Source: Prorocentrum cordatum (Eukaryota > Sar > Dinophyceae > Prorocentrales > Prorocentraceae). Taken from it: DNA of 64,000 nucleotides. The stretch lies in the NCBI GenBank assembly GCA_963575745.1, contig CAUYUJ010012158.1, forward strand, positions 254,501 through 318,500, read 5' to 3'. Of this stretch, positions 1-10,754 are shown piece by piece (position 1 is the stretch's first letter; the number at the start of each line of letters is the position of its first letter). A program made the translations under genes and the position numbers. The notes beneath the pieces were generated by a model. That model was given only the letters and a program-made list of their open reading frames with translations, had not been told where the DNA came from and did no database searches.

Positions 1-933
1 GGCGTCCTCGACGGCGCGCGTTCGCGACGTTTCCATGGAGAGGGCGAGAGAATTTGTGATACCCGTCTCCCCCCGTTCAGGAGAAGGCAGCACTGTTTCC
101 CTCGCGGCTGCACTGGGGGAGTTTCTACCTGATTCTCCGCTGCTGCCGCCGCCGCCCGCGCGCGCTCGCACACCGACGACCTCGCGACAACGGCTGGATT
201 CGCCGCCCGCGGCGCCCGAGACTTCCGTGTCATGCGCGCCGGTGGCAACACCTGCGGTTGTCCAGTTTGCCGTCGGAGCCGCGGCTGGTTTCGCTACGCC
301 TGCATCGTTTCGTCCTACCTTCGCTGATACGAAAGGCGTCGGGGGCAACGCCCGCAGCGGTGGCGCTGCGAACGTGTATCCAGACTTCACTTCCGCGCGC
401 AGCCGCCGCTGGGCTCAGGTCACGTCGCCCACTACTGTGTCTGTCTCTGAACATGTGCGGGTCATCGAGAACCGTATTAGGTAGACATCTCAGCGCAAGG
501 TTCCTGAATGGTTTCACAATCGCTCTCCTACTCGGGGCGCCAGCCGCAGCCCCTCCCAGAGACGCGCCCTGCATGGCTTTCAACAGTGCGACATTGTGTC
601 GCATCCGTCTCCCGCCGCCAGTGACACGGCGGAGCTTCGAGACCAGATTGGAACTTATTCGGCCCAACAGTTGTCGGGTCTGGCCACGCAGACGGCTACC
701 ATCAGACAAGAGCTCCAACGCGCTTTTGCCGCGGTTGGCACTCGGATCTCCGTCCAGCGTCACCTTGACCAGATGGAGTCACACCGGGGTTCCGACTCCA
801 GAACGATCCAGACGTTTCACGACTACCTCCTCCGGATGGAGGCCCTAGTTGTGAGCGTCCGAGACAGCGGGGTTGCTCTCATCACATCAGGATGTTGCAC
901 GTTGAGCTCCTGATGGCCTGACAGACCCCGCCT

Positions 934-2870
934 GTGGAGGTGCGCGGGCCCACGGATTCACAGTTGCGTGAGGGCGCCAACGCTCTTCGTACCCAGGTCG
1001 AGCTTACCGCTGCCACGATGCGATCCCACCATGCCGCGCTCACGTCAGAGTTGGGCGGAAAGCTGCGCAGTGCAAAAGTAGCCCTCGCTCAACGTCTTGA
1101 CGCTGCTGGGGGGCGCGCGCCAACGCTTGAGAACCGAGTCTCCACGGTCGAGCAGCAGTTACTTGATATAAGGACTGCGCTGGCTGAGTTGCGTGTTGCA
1201 CGGGCTCAGGCTGATCAGCTGGGCACCCCGACTTCGGCTTGCGATTCCGCCTCCCGCGAAGCCCGCGCGGCCGAGGCGCAGATGGCGGCGGGCCGCGCGC
1301 AGGTCGCGACTCACCCAGATCTCCTGAGAAAGAGACGCCGACAAAGGCACGGGCGGAGGAAGCGCGCGCCCACTTGGGACAAGAGCGCGAAGCACCCCAC
1401 CGACGAATTCAGGATTTAGAGCAACGGCTGGACAGGCACCCCCAGCGAACCTGCGACTCTTACGTCGAGATACGTGGCCTTCAACAGAACGCCCAGAAGA
1501 TGCAGCGCGACGTCGCGACCAACGAAGTTACTATGACCGCCCACGTGAGCAGCGCTCAGATCCACCATCCACCCCCCGATCATCGACAAGACAGAGTGCG
1601 CGCTCGCCGATGGTGACGCCCGCGCAGGCCCTACGCGACGCGCATCGCCAGGTACCGCTTTTGCCACGGCTTCTACGCAGACGCGTAGCGTTTCCCCTTT
1701 GCGACCTCATTCGTCTACCCAGCCAGTTCCATCGCAGGCGTTGCCGCGCGTCTCACATCCCAACGCAACTCCAATCAAGGAGTCAGACACCGCGTGCGCA
1801 CCACGAGTGCCACGCATTACACAACTACAGAAGTGGCAACGTATGTTTCGCAACATATGTGGTAGCGCTTCTGGGCGCCCCGCCACAGCCTGCGCATTCC
1901 CGCGCGCCGCAGAACAACCCGCCACAACGTGCGAGGACCTCCAGGACAGCTGACTTCGAGGGTATCGACTGCAAACTTGCAGCTGGTCTCACCGCCGCCC
2001 TCAACTCTGAGCGCTACCGCGTCAAGAACCCCGCAGCTCAGGAACGCAAGCTAAACTGGCCGCGTGCTGAAGGGTTGGCAAATCTATTGGACGATGCTAC
2101 CATCATGCAAGGTCATGGCAGTCGACGACGCAGCGCGCGACTTTGAACGTGCACAACTGATGCGCATGCGGGGCGACGGCCTCAACCGGTTTATCGTGGA
2201 TTGGGACACTGTATTTTGAATGCCGCGAACCGCCCGACACGCGCGTCCCCGCGCCATTATTCCGAGCCCAGATGCGACGACACTACCTCGCGAAGCAGGA
2301 TATGCACGACTGCAACAGGATGGCGAATAACGACCCAAACAAAACATACGAGTGGTTTCGGCAACGCGTTCTCGCCAACCTCGACCTCCACCGACTTGAG
2401 CGCAACCGGCGCGACCTCAAGAACGAATCGAGCCGTCGCGACTCTGTGATTTATGCAGCGTTGAAGTTTGGACGGCGCAAGAATGGCGAACGGCGCAAAA
2501 TGCCCCGCCCCGCACCACGACCCACAACGATCCTCTATTAATTGCAGGGGCACCCGTGGCAGACGACCTTCCACTGGCCGCTCCTCCGGCCAGCCGACGA
2601 AGGATAAACCTAGGCAGAACTTCTGCTGTGCTTTCGATCAATGCGGATCCTGCCCACTCCAAGATTGGTGCAATCACCCGCGCATGCCGAAATTCATCTT
2701 CCATGCGGGCCCGAAGTTGACGTGCAAGCACGGGAACAGCTGCCGCAGCGCGCGCGTTGACCCTGGCGCTAAGACCCCCGATCGGAGCCCTGTCCGGCCT
2801 TCCAGCCGCGACGGTCGCACAGGGGCGCGCTCCCCGCGACGCGCGGGGGGCCAGAAGCCGCAGCCCTACT
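934..2870 (+). pseudogene. Gag-like region of the copia element
   Basis: Frameshifted open segments (934-1419, 1239-1616, 1610-2146, 2272-2541, 2468-2872) read as one broken protein. The first part is charged and helix-prone, with many Ala, Gln, Glu and Arg residues, and could form a coiled coil. Around 2620-2690 there is a Cys/His cluster (FCCAFDQCGSCPLQDWCNH) followed by basic residues, resembling the zinc-binding part of a nucleocapsid. A position upstream of a copia protease fits gag. The assignment rests mainly on context and on the Cys/His cluster, because gag sequence is poorly conserved. Confidence 0.4.
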
Positions 2871-3379
2871 AGGGCCGGCGCCGCTCCCGTAGCCCAGGGG
2901 GCGCGCTTTGGTCACGACGAGGCTCGCCGTCTCCACGGCGCGGGGGGCGCTCCGACTCGCGTGGCCTGGGATGTCGCGGCTGGTCGCCCCGCCCCCCGCC
3001 GCGCCCCTGTTCCCCGTCGCGACGCTCCAATCGGGAACGCTTCCGTGGGCGCCCCCCTACCAGAAGTGATCGGACCGGCAGCCGTCCTATTCCCCATCGC
3101 AACAGCCGATCGCCATCCACTCGCGATCGTGTCAGATCTCCCGCGGCAGGTCGATGCGAACGTCGCCGTGATCGCACGTGTCCCGCGAGCGGCCCCTGCT
3201 CTTGTCTGACCTGGCACGACGGACGATCCGCTTCGACCTCGTCAATGTGGACACCACCACCTACACAGTGAGGCGTAAAATGCACGAGTGGACCGAATCC
3301 TCATACAGCAGAGGAGACAAAGTCGAGGCGCCCTACGTTATACCCGATTGGTGGTTGCACGCTAGCGCACGTGCGCTCC

Positions 3380-3920
3380 GCGCCATGCACAGGGGGGGGG
3401 GGGGGGCGACGCTTGCACGGCGAGGTCGCGCGTCCCTCCCCTTCAACTGCGGTGTCAGAATTGTCTCCGACTCATATCAGTGCGTCGGTGGCAGCGCCTG
3501 CGCTGACGGTCCAACGGTCTACAGCGGCGCCGTCGCGGACATGGATCTTGGAACGCGGGTCTGCCCATCAAATACAAGGCGAGTCCGACATCCAACCGCG
3601 CGAGGCCATTCGAGCACGACGTGGGCGGGGGGTCATCCTCGATGCAGCCAACGGCGACCGCGTCGTGATCGAGCACATCCAGCTTTCACTACCGCATATT
3701 GGACTCAAGCTCGGCGCTGGCTATCGCAGATTGCCCATCGGCACTCTCCGTGGAACAATTGGTGCAGGAAGACGTTTTCAGACAGCTCTGGGATCTACAA
3801 CTCGGCTACCTTTTGCAAGACCCTCGTGGTCAATGGCACAACGTCAACGTCAACGATCGAGTCCCCGAGCTCGACTTCAACAATCTGCATGAGTTTCCGC
3901 CCCCCGACTTGCGTCCATGA
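3380..3920 (+). pseudogene. Copia aspartic protease relic
   Basis: The segment TWILERGSAHQI at 3537-3575 matches the copia protease active site, normally W-(I/L)-(L/I)-D-(S/T)-G-(S/A). The catalytic Asp is replaced by Glu and the next residue by Arg. Downstream, after a frame change, the piece at 3699-3920 (ALSVEQLVQEDVF, then NVNDRVPEL) matches the spacer that follows protease in these polyproteins. A run of 12 G residues at 3391-3406 lies just upstream and probably disrupts the frame. The protease is inactive. Confidence 0.6.
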
Positions 3921-4814
3921 TTTCTGTTACATCTTTGCAACGCTCATCCTCGCGAAGCGGATAGGGCGTCCGCGAGGGCGCCGTGCAGCCAATTGCAAGT
4001 AGCTTTGCAACATCGGGAAGCCCGTGCTTGCCTTGGATGTGGGACACGCATTCCTCCGCGTTCGCATCCAGGGTTCGAGCGTCGCCGCGTAACGAAAAGG
4101 TTTCGTTGTGGAAGACCCGTGCCCTTGCTCCTTCTTCCTTTTTCATTTCTCCCGATTGGCGTCGTCCAGTAGCGCTCTGCGTCGGCGCATCTGCGCTGGT
4201 GCTCCAGCAGAGGATGCGTCGCCGCGCTTCCCGCTAACGGGAGGCCGCGCAATCCCCGCGCCGCGGCGGCCAACTGCGTCGCGCGCCCCCTGCCGGGGGT
4301 TCGTCGGGGGGGCACTGCGCGTTATCGGCAATTCGCAATCCACCAGGGGCAATCGAAATCCCTTCAGCGCTTTCAGCCGCACGACGTCTGACTATCAAGG
4401 AAGGCCTCGCGGGGGCGCGACATCTTGTCGGCATGGCTGCTATTATTTATCACGGATCGTGCCCGTTCCCGATCCGCGAACGTCGGCCACTCTGGGTGCC
4501 TTGCTTGCTCTGCATGCGCGCAAAGGCGTTCACTTTTGCGCGCGGCGCGCCGTGCGCGCGTGCTGCGTGTCTCTGAACGCGCGTGCGCTGCGCGCGCTGT
4601 GCCGCGCGTGGCGCCGCGCGCGCAGCGATCGCGTAGGCCGCGCCCATGGCGCGTGCCGCGCGTCACGTGCCGTGCCCCCGCGTTTGGCGCGAGCGTTTCT
4701 GCGTCGTGCCGCGTGCGCTTTTGGCGCCGGACCGCGAGCGCCGTGTCTCGCCCGCCATGGCGCCTGTGGCGCAGCGCCAATTTCTGCGTCACTCCTCGTC
4801 CCCCTCCTTCCCTT
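3921..4814 (+). other. Spacer without a recognisable gene
   Basis: This GC-rich stretch has alternating CGCG-type runs around 4520-4760, and reading frames are open only because of composition. No domain, splice pattern or repeat partner was recognised before the tandem units that begin near 4815. Confidence 0.5.
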
Positions 4815-5271
4815 GGCTCCCCCTCTCCCCCCTCTCCCATCCACGTGCAGGGGGGCCCCTGAGAAGGAAGGCAGGAGGGGGGAGATGCAACGGGAAGGGA
4901 CAGGATGGAGGAGGGTGAGAAGGAGGAGGAGGCGGAGACGGAGCGGCGGAGGGAGGAGAAAGAGGGGGGACGGATACGATATAATAGGAGATAACGGTAA
5001 CGGAGGCAGGATCGACGCACGAGCCCCCCTTCAGAGATTTTTAGGAAGGCGCGCGCATAGGTCTTGTTCCGTGAGTGGGCCTGGAGAAGGCTGATGTCGG
5101 TGCAGAGGTGGCCTCCGAGGCATTCGTTCCCATGGGTTCACAAGATCTCGGGGGTCTTTGGGGCGTGCCTGCAGCTGCCGTCTGTTGATATTGTCCTTGC
5201 GTGTGATATCCATCCAGCGCTCCGCCCTCTATGATTTCAAATTCTGTTGTTTCTTAGCTTGCATATGGAGG

Positions 5272-5515
5272 AACCAGCTCCCAGGAGCACATGACTTCCT
5301 AAAGAGCAGCGACAAGGGCTGCGCTTGCGTGTGGGCCTTGCAATCCACGCAAGTCTTCTGGGGTCCTTCGCCGTGCAAGCCGCGCCGCAGGCCGCGGCGC
5401 CTCCCGCCGTGCCCGCGCCTTCCAGGCGGCCGCCGGCCAGCCGGCAGCCGGGGGCCTGCCCGTCGGGAGCCTGCCCATCGGGGGCCCCCCCTTTCCCCCC
5501 CTCTCCCCCCTCCCA
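5272..5515 (+). pseudogene. Exon-like segment, truncated copy 1
   Basis: This holds only the second half of the repeated segment, from the NQ-PG motif through SSDKGCA, ALQSTQVF and the Pro/Ala-rich tail. It begins immediately after the pyrimidine tract, so the first half found in copies 2-4 (GDLAKAASKDKGG and LLEDE) is missing. It is frameshifted and unlikely to be functional. Confidence 0.5.
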
Positions 5516-5927
5516 TCTAGATGCAGGGGAATTCCTGGGAAGAGGGGCAGGGGGGGGAAAGGCAGCGGGGAGGTGAAGGAGGGGGGGGGATGAGATGGAA
5601 GAGGGGAAGGAGACGGAGGGGGGGAGGGGGCAGAAAGGGGGCGAACCCTATAATATTAACAAAAATAATTGAGGCAGGGTCGACGCGCGGGCCCCCCTCA
5701 GAGATTTCCTGGAAGGCGCGTGCAGAGGTCCTGTTCCGTGAGTGGGCCTGGAGAAAGCCGGGGTCGGTGCACAGGTGGCCCCCGAGGTGTTCGATCCCAT
5801 GGGTTCACAATTTCTCGAAGGTCCTTGGGGCCTGCCTGGGGCTGCTAGTTGTTGATTTTGTGCTTTTTTGTGTGATATCCATGCAGTGCTCCGCCCTCTA
5901 TGGCTTCAAATTTTGTTGTTTCTTAGC

Positions 5928-6270
5928 TTACATATGTGGGAACGGTTCGGTGACCTCGCGAAGGCCGCCTCGAAAGACAAGGGTGGCGCTCTCCGCTTCC
6001 AGCGGGTCCTGCTGGAGGACGAGAGAAGCGCGCCTGCCCAGGACATGCTGCTGCGCCAGTGGGTGGAGAGTACTAAAAACCAGTTCCCAGGAACACAGGG
6101 CCTCGGAGTGAGCAGCGCCAAGGGCTGCGCTGGCGTGTGGGCATTGCAGTCCACGCGAATCTTCCCCGGGGAGTTCGCCGCGCAAGCCGCGCCGCAGGCC
6201 GCGGGGCCGCCCGCCGTGCCCGCGCCTGCCGGGCGGCCGCCCGCCAGCTGGCAGCCGGGAGCCTGCCCGT
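5928..6270 (+). pseudogene. Exon-like segment, copy 2
   Basis: A pyrimidine-rich stretch ending TTTCTTAG precedes an open segment that reads GDLAKAASKDKGGALRFQR, then LLEDE, then NQFPGTQ, SSAKGCAG, ALQSTRIF and a Pro/Ala-rich tail. The acceptor-like start and the amino-acid conservation among four copies suggest an exon of an unrecognised gene or repeat-borne ORF. No family was recognised. It may equally be a repeated non-coding unit that happens to be open. Confidence 0.45.
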
Positions 6271-6291
6271 AGGGCCGGGGTTCAATGGAGG

Positions 6292-6360
6292 GAGCACTGC
6301 AATGCAAAATGTCGTCGCCGCGGCTAGGCCGCGGCGACGACATTTTAAATTGCAGTGCTC
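6292..6360. repeat. Near-perfect hairpin, 33-bp arms, 3-nt loop
   Basis: The left arm 6292-6324 pairs with the right arm 6328-6360 around the loop TAG, with two mismatches (TGCAA against AAATT near the outer third). The inner 20 bp are perfect (GTCGTCGCCGCGGC pairs with its complement). The hairpin sits between plus-strand copy 2 and minus-strand copy 3 of the exon-like segment, at the centre of a larger inverted repeat. Confidence 0.9.
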
Positions 6361-6369
6361 GCCCGCGCG

Positions 6370-6735
6370 CGGCCCATTGGGCGAGGCTCCTATGGGCAGG
6401 CTCCCCGCTGCCGGCCGGCCGGCAGTCGCTGGAAGGCGCGGGCACGGCGGGCGGGCCCGCGGCCCGTGGCACGGCTTGCGCGCGGCAAACTCCCCGGAGA
6501 AGACTTGCGTGGACTGCAAAGCCCACGCGCCAGCGCAGCCCTTGTCGCTGCTCACTCCGAGGTCCTGTGTTCCTGGGAACTGGTTCTTGGCGCTTTCGAC
6601 GAACTGGCACGGCAGCGCCCTCTGGGCAGATGCGCTCTCCTCGTCCTCCAGCAGGACCCGCTGGAAGTGCAGAGCGCCACCCTTGTCTTTCGCGCCGGCT
6701 TTCGCGAGGTCACCGAGCCGTTTCTCCATCTGTCA
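6370..6735 (-). pseudogene. Exon-like segment, inverted copy 3
   Basis: Read on the minus strand, a pyrimidine tract ending CCCTGACAG is followed at 6729 by ATGGAGAAACGG. The protein has the same landmarks as copy 2: GDLAKAGAKDKGGALHFQR, LLEDEESASAQ, NQFPGTQDLGVSSDKGCAG, ALQSTQVFSGEFAA, then a Pro-rich tail. The sequence before the ATG differs from copies 2 and 4, so its upstream boundary has been rearranged. Confidence 0.5.
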
Positions 6736-6759
6736 GGGAGAGGGGAGGGCAAGGGGAGG

Positions 6760-7135
6760 CCCCCGATGGGCAGGCTCCCGATTGGCAGGCCCCCTGCTGC
6801 TGGCGGGCTGGCGGCCGCCTGGAAGGCGCGGGCACGGCGGGCGGCGCCGCGGCCTGCGGCGCGGCTTGCGCGGCGAAGTCCCCGGAAAAAACTTGCGTGG
6901 ACTGCGAAGCCCTCCCGCCAGCCCAGCCCTTGTCGCTGCCCATTCCGAGGTCCTGTGTTCCTGGGAACTTGTTCTTGCTCTTGGCGCTTTCGACCTGCTG
7001 GCGCAGCAGCATCTCCTGGGCAGACGTACTCTCTTCTTCCTCTAGCATGACCCACTGGAAGCGGAGAGCGCCGCCCTTGTCCATTCGAGGCGGCTTTCGC
7101 GAGGTCGCCGAGCCGTTTCCCCATCCGCAAGCTAA
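6760..7135 (-). pseudogene. Exon-like segment, inverted copy 4
   Basis: On the minus strand a TTTTGTTCCTTAG acceptor-like tract precedes GKRLGDLAKAAS. After a one-base frame change it continues with DKGGALRFQWVMLEEEES, then NKFPGTQDLG, SDKGWAGG, SQSTQVFSGDFAAQAAPQ. It lies head-to-tail with copy 3, so the two minus-strand copies mirror the two plus-strand units. Confidence 0.5.
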
Positions 7136-7329
7136 GGAACAAAATAATATGAGACCGCTGGGCCCTCCCAGGGGTTTCTTGGACCGTTTTCGGAGATCTC
7201 GGGCTCGTTCCCCAGTTTGGAGCGTTGGACACTCGAACTGCCGAGATCGCTCAGCACTGTCCGAACCAACATCAAAGTCTGTATGTGTTGTTTCCCGAAG
7301 CCCTGTGGGTGCCTTCTCGGATCATTATT

Positions 7330-7480
7330 GAGGCGTCTTGGGGGCCGTCTGGCCCGTCCTGAGGCCGTCTTGGGTCGTCCAGCCGCGATCCGGAGCTGTC
7401 TCGGGGCCCTTTTGGACTGTCCGGGGAGCCTCCTGGGGCCTTTCTGGCCCGTCCTGGGGCCTTCTTTCGTGTTCCCGCTT
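7330..7480. repeat. Degenerate TCTTGG/CCTGGGGCC-type short repeats
   Basis: Irregular 10-20 bp units of the form GCCGTCTTGG, GCCCGTCCTG and GGGGCC follow one another. The same style recurs at 43690-44260, 44930-45000 and 62580-62950. Confidence 0.5.
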
Positions 7481-7499
7481 TGCTTATATCCTGTCCCTC

Positions 7500-8570
7500 T
7501 CTCCTCGCTTCTCCCTCCCGTCGCCATCATCAATCTAATTTTTTCCGCCCGCGAAGGGCGGCGATTCGAGTGGGCGCGGCGCGGGCCAGAACCAGGCGCG
7601 CCGGAGGGCCCCTCGCAATGGTAGCGGAGCTGCTTGCGTTCAGCGGCCAGCAGGCGGCCGCGGTATATGTGAGCACGGCGCGAGCATTATCTACAGCTTT
7701 GGATCCGACCCTTCGGCGGGGGTGGCGGCGCGCCGAGTCAATGTCTTTGCAAAGCGATGGCGTTGGTGAGGTCGAGGCGCGCAGGACCAAACCACCAGTG
7801 AAGCTTCGCATTGACGTCGGTACATGGCCGCATGGATCGGCGCGCTGTCCTGCGTATGCGAAAATCTCGGACGTTAGGTTATGGAGGGCGTCGCGCATAT
7901 CTAAGAGACGGCGCCCGCATGTGAACGAGCGGCACATCGTCGCTATCGCCGCGTGGTCACCGCCGAAAGTTTGCATGTAAGCGCTTGTTCGTGGATTGGG
8001 CGGCATTGATCGGGTGGGGGCGGCCAGATAAGCGCGGGGAGAGAGGGCCTCCCCGCGCCGCCACGGGGCGGCCCGCGTCGAGTTCCGAGCCCGCTCAGGG
8101 TTCGCGTGGCGTCGGGGCTTCGCGCCCCGCGCCGCTCAGCTGAAAACGAGCGGCTTTGCGCGGCGCCCCCCCCCCCCCCCCGCGTCGGATCTCATCCTGG
8201 ATCCCCCGCCCTTTCGGCGCGGATGTCTCGGAACCGACGGCGCGCCTTTCTTGGCGCGGGGGCCGCGCGGCCGAGCGTTCCGGGAGCCCCGCGATTCGCG
8301 CAGGCGGGGGCCGATTGCATTGGAGCCCGCCACGATGGCCCGAGCGTTGTAAACATGTTTTTTCTTAGTAGTATTGTGCGCTGCATCCCCCGCATCGCGA
8401 CGCAGCTGACGTGCGCGGCAACGGAATAATGACAATCCGACCCTATTCGCATGCACGCGCCGCGACGGTGCTCCGACGGCGCCGGTTGACGCACCTGCAT
8501 CGACTGCGGATCGGATTGGTTCGACTCCGAGTACAGTTGCTCCGACGGTTACAACAGCACCTGAACTACT
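7500..8570 (+). other. No convincing gene between repeats and integrase
   Basis: An open segment at 7618-7980 begins MVAELLAFSGQQAAA, but no family is recognisable. The rest is GC-rich, with a C-run near 8167-8180. It could include decayed copia sequence upstream of the integrase. Confidence 0.4.
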
Positions 8571-8574
8571 TGGC

Positions 8575-9480
8575 AGACCACCTCCACCCATCGATCCGTC
8601 GCACTACATCACTCACAGTTCCCAGCACCCTGACTGCGAGATCTGTGCACGCATCCTGGTCCGCAGTGCACCGTGTCGACGCTAGCGCCGACCCATCCCG
8701 CCTACTTACCCTACTGCTGCTGACATTCAGTACGAGGCGTTCGTGCCGCAACGATTCGGGGGAGCTGGAAGCTCTGACTGCAGACCACACCGTCCTTGCG
8801 GCGGATGAGGCCGCCGACAAGCATTGTGACAAATGCGTCCTGGTTGTGCTGGATAAGTTCGCGGGCGCCATCGCAGCGTGCCCGGCGAAGCACTCGGGCG
8901 CCGAAACCACTGAGACATCATTCCTGGAATCCCTTGCCCCGATCGACGAAGCCAAGTGCATTTACGCATGCAATTCTGGGGGGCTACAGAAAGCGCGCCG
9001 ACAACTGGGGCGGCGACGCGACGCCAACGCACCGCGCCGGCCACAGACCAACGGCATGACCGAACGCGCGGTCAAGTCGGTCATACAGGGCACACGAGTG
9101 GCACTCCGCAGTTCGGACGGAAGGACGCTCTGCAGGGATGGTGCGCTCGACCATCTCACGGCGATGCTGCCACCTTGGATGCATGCGAACTCGCATCTTC
9201 TTGAAATGTCTGAACTTGGACCTCGGCAAGTCCGCGGCGAAGTTTGACGAGACCACGCGGGAGACTTGCTCATGGGTTACCACCTCCACTTTGGGCGTTG
9301 GTCGGGTGACTACCTCGCCATCGACGCGGCCGCGTGCGCTGAGAACCCAGCCGGAGAACATCGCCACGTCCATCGCGTTAAGAACACCGTGCTTCTGGAT
9401 GGGCGACCGGTCTTTTTCCAGTCCGAGAAGGTCTTCCGACGCCGCAGCTCAGAGAACACACTCGTTAATCTCGTCCCAAT
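8575..9480 (+). pseudogene. Copia integrase relic
   Basis: The zinc-binding N-terminus is visible at 8596-8640 as HYITHSSQHPDCEIC (the H-x3-H...C-x2-C type, with the pre-integrase spacing). In a second frame follows the catalytic core: VLVVLDKFAGAIAACPAKHSG holds the first Asp, YACNSGGL sits where the second Asp should be (now Cys), and QTNGMTERAVK carries the Glu. The C-terminal part (GDYLAIDAA, HRVKNTVLLDG, FFQSEKVF) matches the usual sequence between integrase and RT. Frames change at about 8650-8750 and about 9250, so the enzyme is dead. Confidence 0.7.
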
Positions 9481-9486
9481 CATCCC

Positions 9487-10742
9487 GACCCCTGGGCGCA
9501 TCCGCGCAGGGCGACCCTGTGCTCCTGTACCCAGCGGAGTGGGGTGATCCCAGTGCATCGGAAACTTTCACACCTGAACCACTTGAGGTTTCTGGCCCTG
9601 GAGCACGGCTTCCCAAGGCCCTTGAGCCTGCGGCTCCTGCTCCTGAGCCCGACTATTTGGAACAGCGCGGTGAGGCTATCCTACGCCGCGCCCGGACACC
9701 GCGGACTCAATTTTTCCGTCCAGCTCCAACTGGCGACGTCATCGGGATTCTTGTCCGGGTAGACAAGATCGACGTTATCCGCAGCTTTGAAACCGCGTCA
9801 ACTTTTAATGGTTAATGGGTGCGAAATGCTTCCGCGACTGGGATGGCTCCGACAACGGCCGCCACCTCAGTGAACCTTGGACTGGCATAGTACGTGCGCT
9901 TCTACAGGCGGCCTGAGATCACCACCGACGGTGAGCTCAATTTCCACGGCCGCCAGACTCGCTCCCAGGCTACCTTCCGAGCAGACCACGTAGTACCATC
10001 ATTTCGGAATAGCATGTCCAGAGAAGAAGACTGGCGGAGAGAGACTTCGCCATGGACGTGCTTCGCGCACGGGTGACCCGCCACAACTCCGCTCTTCGCC
10101 TATGGACACGCGCAGACCCCTGGGCGCACTCGCGCAGGGCAACCCTGTGCTCCTGTACCCAGCGGAGTGGGATGATCCCAGTGCATCGGAAACTTTCACA
10201 CCTGAACCACCTGAGGTTTCTGGCCCTGGAGCACGGCTTCCCAAGGCCCTTGAGCCTGCGGCTCCTGCTCCTGAGCCCGACTATTTGGAACAGCGCGGTG
10301 AGGCTATCCTACGCCGCGCCCGGACACCGCGGACTCAATGGTTCCGTCCAACTCCAACTGGCGACGTCATCGGGGTTCTTGTCCGGGTAGACAAGATCGA
10401 CGTTATCCGCAGCTTTGAAACCGCGTCAACTTTTAATGGGTGCGAAATGCTTCCGCGACGTCTGGGATGGCTCCGACAACGGCCGCCGCCACCTCAGTGA
10501 ACCTTGGACTGGCATAGTACGTGCGCTTCTACAGGCGGCCTGAGATCACCACCGATGGTGAGCTCAATATCCACGGCCGCCAGACTCGCTCCCAGGCTAC
10601 CTTCCGAGCAGACCACATAGTACCATCATTTCGGAATAGCGTGTCCAGAGAAGAAGACTGGCGGAGAGAGACTTCGCTATGGACGTGCTTCGCGCACGGG
10701 TGACCCGCCACAACTCCGCTCTTCGCCTTTGGACACGCGCAG
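9487..10742 (+). repeat. 628-bp tandem duplication inside the copia element
   Basis: 9487-10114 and 10115-10742 are highly similar and abut exactly at CGCAGACCCCTGGGCGCA. Copy 1 carries a 7-bp insertion (GTTAATG) that ends its reading frame at 9815. Copy 2 has two extra triplets. The duplicated piece encodes the linker between integrase and RT (PEPDYLEQRGEAILRRAR). Confidence 0.9.
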
Positions 10743-10754
10743 ACAAGAACGCCC

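Larger units (their letters stand above)
4815..6270 (+). repeat. Two tandem ~670-bp repeat units
   Basis: Unit 1 (about 4815-5495) and unit 2 (about 5496-6270) share the same order of parts: a CCCCTCTCCC block, a GA-rich block, ATAATA-containing sequence, GGCAGG-TCGACG followed by CAGAGATTT, GTGATATCCAT, CCGCCCTCTATG, a pyrimidine tract ending TTTCTTAG, and an exon-like segment. The best matching stretch is 5005-5272 against 5673-5937. Unit 1 has lost the first part of the exon-like segment. Confidence 0.8.

Noticed and set aside
4500-4800. CGCG-rich stretch as a CpG-island promoter
   Set aside because: CpG-island logic does not transfer to dinoflagellates, and no gene start follows.
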